Assembly: GCA_013399875.1 (NCBI GenBank)
Contig: VXAZ01007509.1
Span: 213,090 to 277,089, forward strand
Source of the DNA: Gymnorhina tibicen
Taxonomy: Eukaryota; Chordata; Aves; Passeriformes; Artamidae
Direction: 5' to 3'
Length of the DNA: 64,000 bases
Shown here one piece after another: positions 10,435 to 23,800 of this stretch; positions within the stretch are counted from its first letter, which is position 1, and each line of letters begins with the position of its first letter. Both the position numbers and the translations under genes were made by a program. The notes under the pieces were generated by a model. It was not told the DNA's origin, made no database searches, and saw only the letters and a program-made list of their open reading frames with translations.

Positions 10435-12562
10435 TTCTGAATGCATAAATTCCTTTATTGAAAATATTGTGATAGCACTGCATTACATATATTCAATATT
10501 CATAGTTTCAAGGGTCACAGAATTTTGATTGAACAACACTGTTTTGAATATAGACCAAAGCGTTTAGATATGCTTTGACAAGGATAATATAATGGAGTAA
10601 GTTGTAGGTAGCAATAGTGAAATGTATGCAAGATGTTGAACTTGGTTTCATTTTGTTCATTGTGGGGATGTTTTGTTGTGTGTTTGTTTGGTTGGGTTTT
10701 TTAACTATTAAGTGGTCTTCTGCCACCATTTAAAAGAGCAAAGAGTGTTAGATATTCTGGATATCTTCAAAGCATTATGCTGTTAGCAACTTCCAAAATA
10801 TTTTAAAGCATTACTAATAAGAACTTTATTTATGGCATTAGTAGACTACAAAGAAAGAAGTGTGAAAAGCTCATGTGCAGCGTGTTACAGGCTTACTGTG
10901 TATAGCATTGTTTTTTTAGACTGTGAAACTTCTGTGCAGGATTAAGATTTAGAAATGCTTTGGAAAGAAAAGCAATTGACTTTTTTTTTATTATTTAATC
11001 TAGTCAAAAAGGAAAGAGCAGTAACTAAATTGAGTTGTATTACTCAGTTAATATTCCAACATTAGATTGTACTGGTTTAATGCACACTACTGTCTCTAAA
11101 ACCTGCCTTTCTCAGGACAATGAAACATTCAAGTCTAAGGGCAGGACAATGTCCTAATATTGGTTAGGCCCATAGTGTGTAAACAAAACCACAGCTTAAT
11201 GGCAAAGCAGAATTCATTAGCAAGTAGTGAAGATTGCCAGTCCTCTCTCACACTCTCCCCGTTTACCAAAATTTTCATTTTTTATTATAGTGTCCTTTCA
11301 GCTTTGGTGGCTGGAGGGAGTATCTGATAATTTCATTAAAAACAAACAAGAATATTTAATTGCTGTCAAATCCTAAATCAGACTGCTGCTTGAAGCACTT
11401 TTTTTTTAAAGGAAATGATATATGTAATTATTAGGAAAGCAAGTTTTACGCTAACGTGACCTGGCCTGTTAGGAAAAGAACTTTCTTCTCTAAATCTCAG
11501 TTGTATTTTCTCCTTAACAAATCCTTCAATTCATAGAGAAATGCTCATAAAAGCACAGTGGGTGGCTTATTTTGAATCATTTGGTGGTGATACAGAAAAA
11601 CAGTTCTCTCTTAGAAATGTCCTTTGTAAACAGTCAAATAATACTCAGGCAGGTGCTCAGAGCATGCTATCCCAATTCTGTGGACTGCAACAGAACTGAT
11701 AAAGTCTACACCAGGGGGCAGTTGCCCAGTGCCTCCATACACTGCCAAAATAGTGATCTATTAACAGGATTGTAACAGCAGAGTTAAGAAGAAGCACTAT
11801 CCACCCTCTCCCTCGTTTCAGGAAAAGAAAATGAAACAGAATTATGCACTCAAGTGTTTCTGCCAGGAAAACAAGCCCTCTAATTAGGGTATAATGAAAA
11901 CCAAATCTCATTTACAAAATAAAAATATAAAAATTAACTTTGGAAATCAAATAAATTGATTCAGAATAAATGCCAATGCATAAGAAACCTACCTCAACAG
12001 TAATTATTTATCAAAATGAGATTTGAAACATTAAACAAAAAAACTCATAGCTAATACATTTACAAAAAATATATTATACAATAACAATAAATAATTTTAA
12101 AAACATGTTCCCTTAAGTGCTGTGTACACCTATTTCTGATTCTTTTCCATGGCAAACAGTATGCTGTAGATTTTGGTAAAGTAACTTTTTATTTTTGGTC
12201 AGCATTTGCATGTTGAACATAAATACACATGGAATGTACTAGACAGTTATAGTTCTTCCACAGGATCTTTTTCACAGTTACATAAAAAGTTTTCAACTTA
12301 TACATCATGAATGTTTTCATAAGCATTGTATCTTCAATGGAAGAGTGCTGGAAGAGGAAGTAAAAAACACTTCAGAGTGATCTCTTACTGTTCTTACTGC
12401 CTCTCAAAACCAATTCTTCTATTCTTGGGTTGTTTGGTTTTTTTGCGTAGTCATGCTCTGGTACAAACTTGAGGAAAAAGCGTGTAACATTGTGAGGCAG
12501 CCCGCACCTTCTGGATAGCTTTTAAGTGCCTAATGGATCCAGTCCTTAAGGCAGTCAGTGTT
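10435..12562 (-). other. NCOA7: NCOA7 3' untranslated region (inferred)
   Basis: AT-rich sequence after the stop codon at 12563-12565 with no competing exon. It contains AU-rich stretches (ATTTATT on the minus strand near 12090) of the kind that modulate mRNA stability. The end is set by the AATAAA at 10454 and is not proven. Confidence 0.55.
10454..10459 (-). promoter_or_regulatory. NCOA7: Candidate distal polyadenylation signal of NCOA7
   Basis: AATAAA on the minus strand about 2.1 kb after the NCOA7 stop, followed downstream by T-rich sequence. Another AATAAA at about 12188-12193 would give a 3' UTR of under 400 bases. Both may be used. Confidence 0.5.
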
Positions 12563-12698
12563 TCACTCAAATGTCCATACTTCTACATCTTGTATTATGA
12601 AATCTTCTTTCTTAGTTAAGATGTCATTATTGAAGGTGCTGCAGGAGTTGCTTCGCCCATGATACAAATCTGCATCTAACCATAAACCAAACCGGCCA
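12563..12698 (-). CDS. NCOA7: NCOA7 last coding exon (TLDc part 4)
   Basis: Starts GRFGLWLDADLYHGRSNSCS and ends FIIQDVEVWTFE plus TGA. Acceptor TTTCCTTTCTAG. The DADLYHG-S-S-C-TF motif is the TLDc hallmark. Confidence 0.97.
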
Positions 12699-15600
12699 CT
12701 AGAAAGGAAATACACAACAAATTTGGTTTTATATGGAGCAGTAAAAACACTGAAAGCTGTATAAACAGTCAAAGAAGCAATCCGGAGGTGACTCTGAGCA
12801 TCTCTTAGGCCCAATGTGAAGAGCTCAATCCTGGCAAAGCATTTGCCAAGCAGCTCGTGGAGCAGTGCCCTTGCTTTTGTTTGCACCAGTGAGCAGAGCA
12901 GTGCGTAGGACCCTGAGAGTGCCTGCAGCCCGTGCACCACCTGGCTGCTCGCACTGCCAGCTGTGGCTACAGCAGGGCACAGACCTTGGGGTCCCTTCCC
13001 TGACTGTCTGGATGTGGACAGAGCATCTTCTGGTTAGAAGGAGGAAGAGGGAAATTTATCCACTCCCAATACAAACGATGCCCAGCTGTCCCACGGTGCA
13101 ACCTCCAAGTAAGCTTTAGTTGGTTGTACAGCCTTAGCCATTGATTTCGTACCTACTGACCTTCGAAACTGAAGACCTGATTATACCCTCTCTGTATCCT
13201 TGTTCTGTGCATCAACAGAAAAACAACTTAGTAAGGACCACATGATAAACCCTAGAAACTGATGGGAAAAGTGCCGTTAAGGATTATCTTCCAGTGACAA
13301 ACCTCTTCAGCAGTGAGTGATGTATCTACCCAAAACATCTGGTTTTCTCCTGGCTAAAAAAAAACCTCAACCAACAAAACAACTCTGCAACAAACCCAAC
13401 TTGCCTAACATCAGTCACTCTAAGCAAACAAAATTGCTTTCAGTCTGTAACAGAAATCAGATTGCTGAGGTATCTTCTCTAAACAGCTTACTAGAAGTAA
13501 GTTCAGCCATTTTACTGGTAAGTTTTTCTTGCACCTACCATTGTCCCTATTTCCATTCAAAATTAAAAAAAAAAATTTGCTGTATGATTTGAAAACTAAA
13601 CACTCACTCACCCTCCACCTCCAAGCTCCAGAGAGGTAGTGTCTCCGTTGATGAAGTAGGTGTTCTCTCCACTCCATTTGAATACCTGAGGAGGGGAAAA
13701 AACACGAATATATTTGGACTGTGAGGATTCTTGTACTCTCAAACTACTGGGCACCTACTCTTAGCAGCTAAGAGGTAGGGTCATCTTTTATTTTTTTCTT
13801 GAAAGGGGAAAAGGTCAGGTGGAAAGTAAAGGATGAATACACATTTAAAACTATGAACAAGGTACCCTAATCCTTATTTTAAATTCTGCTTCCCTCTCTC
13901 AATCAAGTGGTATCCTGTTAAAAATGAACAATGTGTTCAATATGGAAAAAGTACATAAGCCATGAGCATTAAAGGATATTTCACTAGCACTCTTATCTCT
14001 GTTTTATTGTCACTGTGATCCTAAGAATGCAAGAAATTATATCCTATTCTTGATATCATTGCCTTCCAAGGTGAATCTTTTGACAGTCCATTCCTTAACT
14101 CCTTCCTGCTTCCCCCTTCAATCCACTTAAAACCCTCTCCTCACCCTTACAGACTGTCCTGTCTTCAGATAATTAGAGACACTTTTGCTTAAAGTATTGC
14201 ATTGAATCAATGAATGATTAACTGCCTTCATCAACATCTGACCCATCTCCTACATTCAAACATGCTGTCTTTATAAAAATCCCATAAATGTTTTAGAATT
14301 GGAACCCAAAAATCTTATTTGAGAAAGTGAACACTCACTTACCTTGAAATGTGGACTGAATGTGTAGAGGAATGTTTCACCAGTGCCATAATAATGGTCA
14401 CTAAACCTGAAAGGATGTGTAGCATACGCTCCAAATATCTGTCAGAATAAAATGATTATACTACTTTTGTGGACAGTGCAAGGGAAAAAAACCCAAACAT
14501 CTCAAAATACTTTCTAAGAACAACTGAGCTGATTTTCATGTTAGAGCCAACTAGTGAAGTGTATCAGATATGCAACTATTCCTCCGCTTCTTTTATATCC
14601 TGCAAGTTAAAAGCCAGATGACAACAATGGCAGTAGGATTGCTAACTCTAAGAGCTACTGAAGAATGAGACTTCCAGGGAGGCATTGTTTGTGACAGCTT
14701 GTTAACTCTCAGATACCTAAGGAAGATACTTTCAAAGGCATTACTGCACTCATTGCAATTCTAAAGCTTTTGTTAGTGCTGAAATACTTTCCTGTGGTAA
14801 CCCTAGTTTAGGCAGTAGAAAATATAAAAGAATACACCAATGTCTTATTGTGGTATGACATCACAGTTATGACTAGCATTTCATAATCCCTTTCCATAAT
14901 GCTGCCCTTTCAGTTCAACCCCCGCAGAAGAAGCGCTCCTTACCTGGTTGTCCATGTCCTTGATGACAAGGAGAACGGGACTATCGAGAGAGGCCGATTT
15001 GCGGTACAGAGTCTTCAGGCTGGTGCCGTGCTCCAGCGTGCTGTATGCCAGGCGCCACGGATAGCCCTGCACCCGGGCGGGCAAGCGCCGGGCAAGCTGG
15101 GCGGGGAGCAGGGAATGAGGGAAATGGTTACACAAGCAACTCAGGCAGTGCTCCAGCCTATTCTCTTTCTCACACTCGACAGAGACAGCACCACATCTGC
15201 TGTCTGCTGAAGGAAACATGAGGGTTTTCCAGCCATACCTGCTCTATGTGCATGTTCTCCAGGAGAGCGCTGTGATGCTTTAAGATAGGCAAAGTATCAT
15301 CATCATCTTCTTCTTCATAGTAACTGCAAACACTCTTTCGTCGTTTAGCTTCTTCTACAGTAATGATCTGTGGCAAGAGAACAAGTGTCCAACCTAAAGC
15401 ATAGCTCTTACACCATCAATCCTCTGTTGAATCCAATTAATTTAAAACTTACTCCTCAGCTGTCACACTGTATGGAGGAAAACCCCCATATGGGATTGTT
15501 TTATCAAGCACAGGTACCCTTAAGCATATGGGGAAAATCTTAACTGGCCAGGTGCCTTTGTGACTGCAGGACAATCAAGGTCTTTATAAAATACATTCTT

Positions 15601-17825
15601 AGTTGAAAATTATCAAACAGCTCTTTGGAAACTTCTGTTTATTCCTTTGTTTAAGACTTTATAATGCTGTAGTATTTTAAAAGGTGAGTCCATATAGATC
15701 TTTCTAATATCAGGTTTGAATTGACATACTCACAAATCAAAGCACAGACTTCTTTCCAGTAAATACAGATAAGCCCCACTAACTTTTCCCATGAAGCTGG
15801 AAATAAAATGAGCATGCAAGACCATACACCTAATACTTGTCTATAAAAGCACTCAACAACCTACAAGGTGCTCAGAGAGACAGGGGACAAACTCTGAACT
15901 CCACGTGGCATGAGTAGCAAACAGGAGCCCAAATGTGACATGGGGCAGGAACTCCCAGGCCGGCAGTACCCATGGTGCCCAGAGCTCCCTGCAAAGAGGA
16001 GGACATCACCTCACCCATCAGTGGCAGCAGTCCAGGTGTCCAAGCTGCTGCTGGGGTGCTCAGCCTCCTGGCTGGCAGAGGGCATTACCTGGCACAGCTG
16101 GAGAACTGCCAACCCTTCAGCGCAGCTCGGGGCATTTGGCGAGTGCCAGGAGCCTCAGCTCTGCACAGCAGTGGCAGGTGAGATGAGGCTCGCTGTGCCT
16201 GGCAGCGGGGCTTTGGCTGGGGCTCGGTGCCACCACGGCACACAGCAATGGCAAAAGCTCTGAAATGGAGCTGATGAGAAAGAAAAGGGGAAGCAACAAG
16301 GCCTAGCTACAAAACAAACAGGAAACCATAAACTGTCTTTTCCTTCCATGAGTGTACCACCACAGCGGTCTTGTCTCGGAGCAGGAATCTCAAGATGCAG
16401 CTGCAGAGCCCACTGTGCTCTGCTATGCACCTTGCTGTCAGTGAGGCTTCCAAATGGCTTTCATGTTACACACAGATCAAGTTTTGCGTGATTGCTCCAC
16501 ACCTTCACAATCACTGCTTGAACTTGCAAAAGCTGTCAACAGTCAAGACAATTGGGAAGAGATGCCTGGAGGTCCTCCACACACCTGCCCCTCAGGCGAG
16601 AAAGCAAATGCACTGGACTGACTCCAGGTGTGGATTTAACCACACAACAAAGCACACAAGCTTTTCATGACGACCAGGAAGGGTGAGGAGTTCACACAGC
16701 CCTAATACCGTCAGTCACACCTGGCATCCCCTGTGGGATGAGAGCTACACATCTGCTGCATGCATTCATGTCCAGCCCACGCTCTCCTGCAGATGCTTGG
16801 AGCTGAGCAGGGCACCTGGGCACTGCCACTCCAGTGCAGGGTCAGGAAAAGAGAGGAAGGCAGGATCACAAGGCAAAATCCAGCCTGCAGAACTAACACT
16901 GCTATGTGCCCCTGCACACCTGAGCAGTTACAGGTATTCCTGCCCATGGTACTGCAAGAGCTCTACAGCTCCATCCTGTCCCTCCAGCCTCTCCTTCTGA
17001 GACTGCAGATAATCCTGAGCTGGAAAATTTTTCATATGATCAATTTCAGGAAAGGTTTGCACTGCAAAATTAGGGTAATTAAAAACCAAAAAAAAGCCCA
17101 TAACAAACTGTTCAAAGAAAGCAATCTTACTACTTTTATCATTGTTCTTTTTTCCCTTTCTGAGTGGTCTGCTTTCCCTCCTCATCTCCCACACCATTAT
17201 TGTATATATTTTTTTCAATTAACACCTTTTTCACCTTAAATGAAAAGTACCCAGCACCCCTTTTGAAGACTATCTTTGAGGAATAGTCTCCCCTCCAGGA
17301 GTGGGGGAGAAGTATCAACCAACAGCAAATCAACCAACAAGAGGTATCTGTAGCAAAATACAACCAAACTCACACAGGCAAAACCTATTAACACAGTTGT
17401 AAATTGTAAATTGACTCCAGAGACAGACAAGCCCCCCCCCTTCTCTGCATACACACCTAGTCAGTCTCTGAACTGCACATGTGAATGAAGATCAGTCAAC
17501 TACTGTAGAAGGAGGCATCTGCAAGATCAGGTATTTACAGATCACACAAAAGCAGAAATGGATGAAAAGAATTGACCACTACAGAAACCAGATCTACAGA
17601 ATCTTTCAAAGATTTTATAGGACTGAGGAAGGAAGATACCTGAGGTGGAAATGCCCCCCACCTGACTACAGAGCACATTTATTGCTAGGACAGAAGTGCT
17701 GTCATCAGATCCACACTGTTCAAACGGGAAACAATTCAGCATACCTCCACAAAAGGTTCCTCCTGGTCCGGTCTGGCATAGTAAAGAATTCGAATATTCA
17801 AAGGCATTTGTCTCTGTTTCATCAT
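12563..17825 (-). CDS. NCOA7: NCOA7 short isoform (TLDc-only, alternative promoter)
   Basis: Alternative exon 17825-17745 joined to 15367-15239 and the four following exons gives 222 residues; the human short form is 219. The leader aligns with the human alternative start: PLNIRILYYARPD followed by EEPFVE, then IITVEEAKRR from the shared exon. In mammals this isoform is interferon-induced, acts on endosomes with the V-ATPase and restricts viruses that enter by endocytosis. The product here is nearly only the TLDc domain, lacking LysM and GRAM-like parts. Two consecutive ATGs open the exon; the second aligns with the human start. An ISRE lies about 130 bases upstream, so interferon control is likely conserved. 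Confidence 0.88.
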
Positions 17826-20800
17826 CTGGCAGTTTATTTTGCAGTACCCACTACTCTATCCCTGCTCTAGTGGCAGAGTTCTCAGCCGCAAGTGTGACAG
17901 ACACCTACTGGCCATGGCATGCTGCGATAAAATTGCTTACTTGCTTCTCTACAATTAGTTTCTGTTTCCCCGCAAGGGAGAGTGAAACTTTCACAGCCAT
18001 CATGCCCAAATTTGGACCTTATTCAATAGAGATTTCCTGGCAGACCTACTTTAAATTGGTAAAGCTGGAATATATTACAAATAAAAGAGACACACCTTTA
18101 AAAGCAGTTTCTAGCTAATTCTTCCTTCCAATGAATATCTAAATAAAACAATGAGAGACAAGATCCCAGTGTGGCCAGATCTCTCCTACATCTGTTCTTC
18201 AGATCACTGACTCTCCTTCATTTTGGTTTTATGAAAATGGCATGCAAATAACTCAACAGTGAAATCTAGTGCAATGTATGACTGCACTCAGCTCTAAGCA
18301 AAACAAGGGAGGCTTTTTTTCCCCCCATCTTTCAGTTCCCAAAGCACCAACATGGAGAAACTACAAAACTGTAAAAATATTAGCTCCTTGGGAATAGAAG
18401 TTGCTGCATTTCAAATGACAAGTCCCACTTCCAAGCTCCATTTTTCAACAGAACATACTCTGAAGATAAAAATGCTCAAAAAAAAAAAAAAAGGAGGGCA
18501 GTAGAATTTAAAGAAAACAAGTTTATGTTTAAGACAAATAATCAAGTAACTTTTAAAATCGCCATCAAGATACTTCCCACTTCGGGATTCGTCTTTTTCA
18601 TTTATCCCATTTAGCAAAGAAAGTGTTTGAGCATTCAGAAATACAATTTTTTAAATGTGTGCAAGCTTATTTCCCTTAGAAACTAGGCTTTGTATGCAGA
18701 AGAAAGAGATAACAAGCACAGGCATGCCAAGTGGTTAAAACAGATTGCAAAAGACCACACATGAAAAAGCCAAAGTCCAATGATAAAGCTTATCCCACTT
18801 ACACCCAATATTCAAACAGTACTGCTGTGTGCACCAGAGAAGCAAGGGTCTGGCACATCACTACACACCAATCCATTTCAACCAGCACACAGGAGTCTGG
18901 CTTGATGTTTACATGCATAGATACATTTTGAAGATTTTATTTGTAGCATATAAATACATTAGGAAATACATTAAGAATTTAGCAATGCTGAAGACATACG
19001 CCTGTTTAGCTTTGCAAAACACTAGTATCACGTGGTCAAAATATTTACACAACTTCTGCTGGTTGCACACCAGAGAGCTCCCAGTTGTTTACCTGCTCTT
19101 TCTAGGGAGAGAAGAAAGGAAGACTGAAGGAATATGAGTACATCTGTGAGACAGATACAAGCCTTAAGGAGACCTCTATATGAAGCAGCAACTGTTGTAA
19201 AGAAACACGATGAAAATCCTCAAAAGAACAACTGCTGAGATTCTTAGCAGAGGATGCGTACTTGATATGCACATGCTTCATGTAAAGGCAGAAAGTACTC
19301 ACCTCCCAGCTTTTAGTAGTGGGCTCACTAAAGAAGTTGTCAATCATGTCAAGCTCCTCCTTTTCTACCACAACAAAACCTTGCTCTTTGGCATCTTTCC
19401 CATATATTTCTGGTGACCACTGAACAAAAAATGTGTACAAGTGATCCACCCTGTGAAGAGAAGAGGAGGAGACAACCATTGTTCAGTGGTCCATGAACAC
19501 AACACTGTCATGTAGCACAGAGGATCTGCCCAATGAAAAAGCAGGGACAACCACATAAACAGGATATCTGTGGACCTCCACCCTCACTTACCACACAAGG
19601 CAACAGCCTGGCAGCCTGAACCACTTCAAGATTTCTCTGCTTTCACTCCCCACAATGTATTTTTCTCCTCCCTTTGCTATATGCAAGGCCAAAGCATGAT
19701 GGTAAAGCAATGTGGCTTGTCCAGTCCCACACAATTCATATTAAGAAGTCAAATTGATTGATATTACATCATACTCACAAAAGTTAACTCCATAAAACAT
19801 TCCCTTTACCCATTTAGTTTGACCTCCAGCATAAAAAAAGCCATGAGATCACCAGTGATGTCTACACCACAGTTCTAGCTGTCCTTTAAAAGTTATAGAG
19901 GGTAACCACAAAACAATCTTCATTCTCTTAGCATTACGAAAATAAGCTGTTACCGACAGCTTTGCTAATGATATAGTACCAGCAGCACATGCTCTTCCAC
20001 AAATGTAGTCAGCTCTCAGCCAGTCTTTAAAGACATGTTCCTTGACAACATCCATAATAAACCTTGAAACAATTTCTGAAGAAGGAATTCACGTAATAAG
20101 TTAAAATGAGCATATGCAATTTCAAACAGGAATACTACAGTGGATCCACTACACAAGAACTTGAATTGCCAACAAAAAAATCAGACCCACAGTAAAGAGA
20201 ACAGATAGAAAGACAGTAAGTGCTTATGACGCTGGATCTTTTTCCAGCTTTTCACCAGAAAGTTATGTCCAGCAATGCCTGGATCAATAGAAAATAGAAA
20301 AAACCTTAGAGAAATTCAGTCATTTCCCCCCCTGTATTTCAAGTTACTTGAATTTATATGTATGCACAAATAATCTTAAAATACCATTTCAGCACTGTTA
20401 CAATCTGTTAGGGTCACTAGTATAAATCCAGATTTTTTCAAATAAGTCTACAAAAAGAATAAAGGATTTACTTTGCTTCATCATGGAAATAATGAAAAAG
20501 GAATAACAGCATAGCTCATAGAGACTTCAGGAAGAGCAGTCTGATCACCTCTTTGCTAACTAATTTGAGCTTTAACTGAAAGAGACAATTTACTTGAGCA
20601 CTGTGTATTTTACGTAGTAGTCCTACTCTGGAAAGCTAACTACTTAATTCCTACAAATCCCTAAGAAAGAACAATAAAATAGTGATTGCTGCTGTCTGGC
20701 TAAGATCAGTTTGAAAGCGCATTTATGCAGGGGGATGAAGGAGAGCAGCACACTTGCATCTCAGAATCACAGAAGGTATTTATGTTTTAAGCCACCTCTG

Positions 20801-23800
20801 GAGATCATCTAGTCCAGCTCCTGCTTATAGCAGAGCTAACTTCCAAGTTAGAGGAGGCTGCACGTTCTTGACCATTTGCAGTTGGAAAATCTCCAGCAGC
20901 GATTCTACAAGTTCTCCATGCTTAGCCAGTCTCCTGGGGTTTTTTCTCTTTTATCTAATCACAATTTCCTCTGAAGCACGCAGCACGTGATCTGAGAAAG
21001 GTCTGGTGCCATCCTACGTTTTCTTTTTCTTGTCCCCTCCTCTCCATTTTTTAGCCAAGTGTCTAAAAGGAAGAGGGGAATAATGACCACGCAGGTTGTT
21101 TGGCTGTTCTTCCTTACTTGAGCCAGCAAGAAGTGAAGCCTTCATTACTGCAAGGACACACCACTGACATGTTGAATTTGCTCTCAACTTCCCCAACTCC
21201 TTTTCTGCAGAGCTACTCCCCCAGGCCACCTGTCCCCACCCTACTGCTGCAGGGTCTGCTCCATCTCAGGTGCAAAAATTTTGCATTTGCCTTTTCTGAA
21301 CTGTCAGCCCATTGTGTTGAGGCACCTCTGAACAGTAGCCCTGCCCTCCAATTATGAGCACTCCCCAAGTTTTGTGTCATTCCCCAAAATGACAAAGGTG
21401 CGTTCTGTCTCAATGTCCGTGTCACCGCTGATGGCATTAAACAGTATCAGTCCCCAAGAACACCACTTGTACCTCGCTGCCACTCACAGCAACTACCAAC
21501 CCTTTGAGCCCAATGGTCCAGTCAGTTTTTACAACCACCTGTAGTCTACCTGTCCAGGTCACATCTTGCCAGTTTGGCTACAGGGATTCTGTGGAAGACT
21601 GTGTTGAAAGCCTTAGTAATGTGATGGTAAAACAACAACCCCTTGCTCCCTCCTTGCTCAAGGAGCTAGCAATCTCAAACAGAAATTTATTTGATTGGTA
21701 GAAAAGGAATTTGCCCTTGGTAAATATATGACAGCTGATCCTGATCACTTCTTTCCCTCTATGTGCTTGCAAATGGTGTGTATAAGGACTTTCTTCCCAG
21801 GGACTGAGGTGAAGCTGACTGCCCTGTCCTCACACAGATTTTCCTGGATTTTTCTGACAGTGGTTGCAGCATTTGTCTTTCCAATTATTAAGGAACACTC
21901 CTGGTGAACACAACCTTCCAAAAGGTGATAGAAAGCAGCTTTGTAATAACATCAACCAACTTCCTCAATATACTCAGAACACTTCCTGTCAGGTCCCATG
22001 GACTTGTATATGCTCAGTTTATTTAAGTAGTACATAACTAAGTTTTTCCTCTGCAATGGACAGTTGACAAATCCAGACACTCCAGATTTAAGAAGCAGCA
22101 GCATAAAATAGAAATAGGTGATTATAAAGGTGACGTCATTCTGAAAAGGGATGCTCTGCTAATAAAATTCTAACATTATGCTACAGTGGTATTTCCAAGC
22201 TCACAATTGAAAACATTTGAGCCTATTTTTAATTAAATTGAAAAATCACTTCTGAAGGAACTTTCTTACAGCCAACCTGACAGCTGTGAGAAAATTTTTC
22301 CTAGAACTCAATAGCTGTTTTGGTGATCACATGCTTATGAGTGTATCATGCACTAACAGAGAAACATCAATAAAACAAAGTACTTGGAAAGAGACAACTA
22401 TAGAAACTTGAAGTTAGTAACTCCAGAAAGAAAATATTCAAAAGGCTCTAAGTCCAACCACTGCTCCTGGCCCAGAGAAAGAAATTAATCCAGAGAAGTC
22501 CTACAAATTTTTTATAAACGTGCCTGACTAAATGATCATTCTTCACAAATCTTATGAGGGCTGAGGTATTGTAAGTCCTCATATGCTTTTATGAGCTTAT
22601 ACAGACTTCTATGACCCCTCATTATAAGACATTAAGCTGTAGATACAAACATGTTTTCATAGATTTCCTCTGTGCAGTTTGGTATCTTATTATCAGGAGT
22701 CTAAGAGTACTCTCCTTGCAAAAGGCTAATCCAAAAGGATTTTAAATCTAAGTTTTATGCTACCTATTCCATTCCATTAACAGGTGCATGGAAGAATGAT
22801 TCTTCAGCAACAGGATCCTCTTAATCATTGCCCCTTTATGCAAAGCCCTGCATAAGTGCATGGAAGCATCATCTAGTTACTGACTCCAAACAGTTGTCCT
22901 GCAAGCTCTTCCAGGTCTCAGCTTCAACTGTGTTAACTACAGGGTGATACACACTAGCAGGAGGTACAACCCAGAAATATCTTGCTCTAGAAAAGGGAAT
23001 CCCACAGAAACAGTAACAAAAACCAAGCCAAAACTTACCCAATTCCCCAAACAAAACCAAAACAGTCAATGGGGCAGGGTGCTAAAACTGAAAAAGAGAA
23101 GCAAGGCTCAATTCCTCTTAACTCTTCCTCCTTGAAAATCTGTCTGCTTTCAAGAAAGAAACTTGCAAAAGAGTGGATGTCCTCTCAGGAGCATGATCTC
23201 AGTGCAGTGTCTTTTATATCAACTTCAGTGAAAATTATGCATTCATAAACCAAACCTGTTTGCAAAATTTACACTACGGAAAATCGAAGAGATTTACTTC
23301 TTGACTGAGGAACTAGTCAATGCTATTATTTACAAACAAAGAAATTCTGCATTACTATCTCTGTCTCAGTGCAAGGCACTTTCCTCTATAAGGTCTTGAG
23401 GAAATGTGTGGCCTAATTACTGAACTACTACTACTCAAAATCCACTAGGGTGGGAAATGTACATACCATTTAAACATAAATCCAGGTAGTAAGAGCACAC
23501 AGAGACTTACCCTGTAATACTGTAAGCTACACCCATTGCAAAACTTCCCAGCAAGAGTCAATCCCTCTACTTGTGTCCAAAAGCATGCGTGCCCCTCTGC
23601 TCAGCTGAACCTGGCAAGAAGCTGCCCTAGACTGAGTGATCTGTATATAAGGCAACTCAAGATGCCCAGCACCCCCTCTACGTGCTGAGGTGAGCGTTGC
23701 TGTGACCCAGGAGGCAGCACAAAGCAGTGCTGCAGTCACTGATTAACTCAGCTACGCTGTGCTGGTCACGGGTGACCTATGCCAGGACACATGCAGCACC

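Larger units (their letters stand above)
12699..14943 (-). other. NCOA7: NCOA7 introns between the last four exons
   Basis: Three introns (12699-13611, 13686-14342, 14439-14943), all short. The plus-strand frame at 12865-13119 overlaps a moderately GC-rich stretch but shows no family resemblance. No repeat recognised. Confidence 0.6.

Noticed and set aside
16760..17239. 159-codon plus-strand frame in an NCOA7 intron
   Set aside because: No recognisable domain, no repeat of codon pattern, and it overlaps competing frames on the other strand.
20755..22075. Possible protein-coding gene suggested by multiple frames
   Set aside because: The sequence follows the CR1 element in antisense order and the frames are broken by stops.
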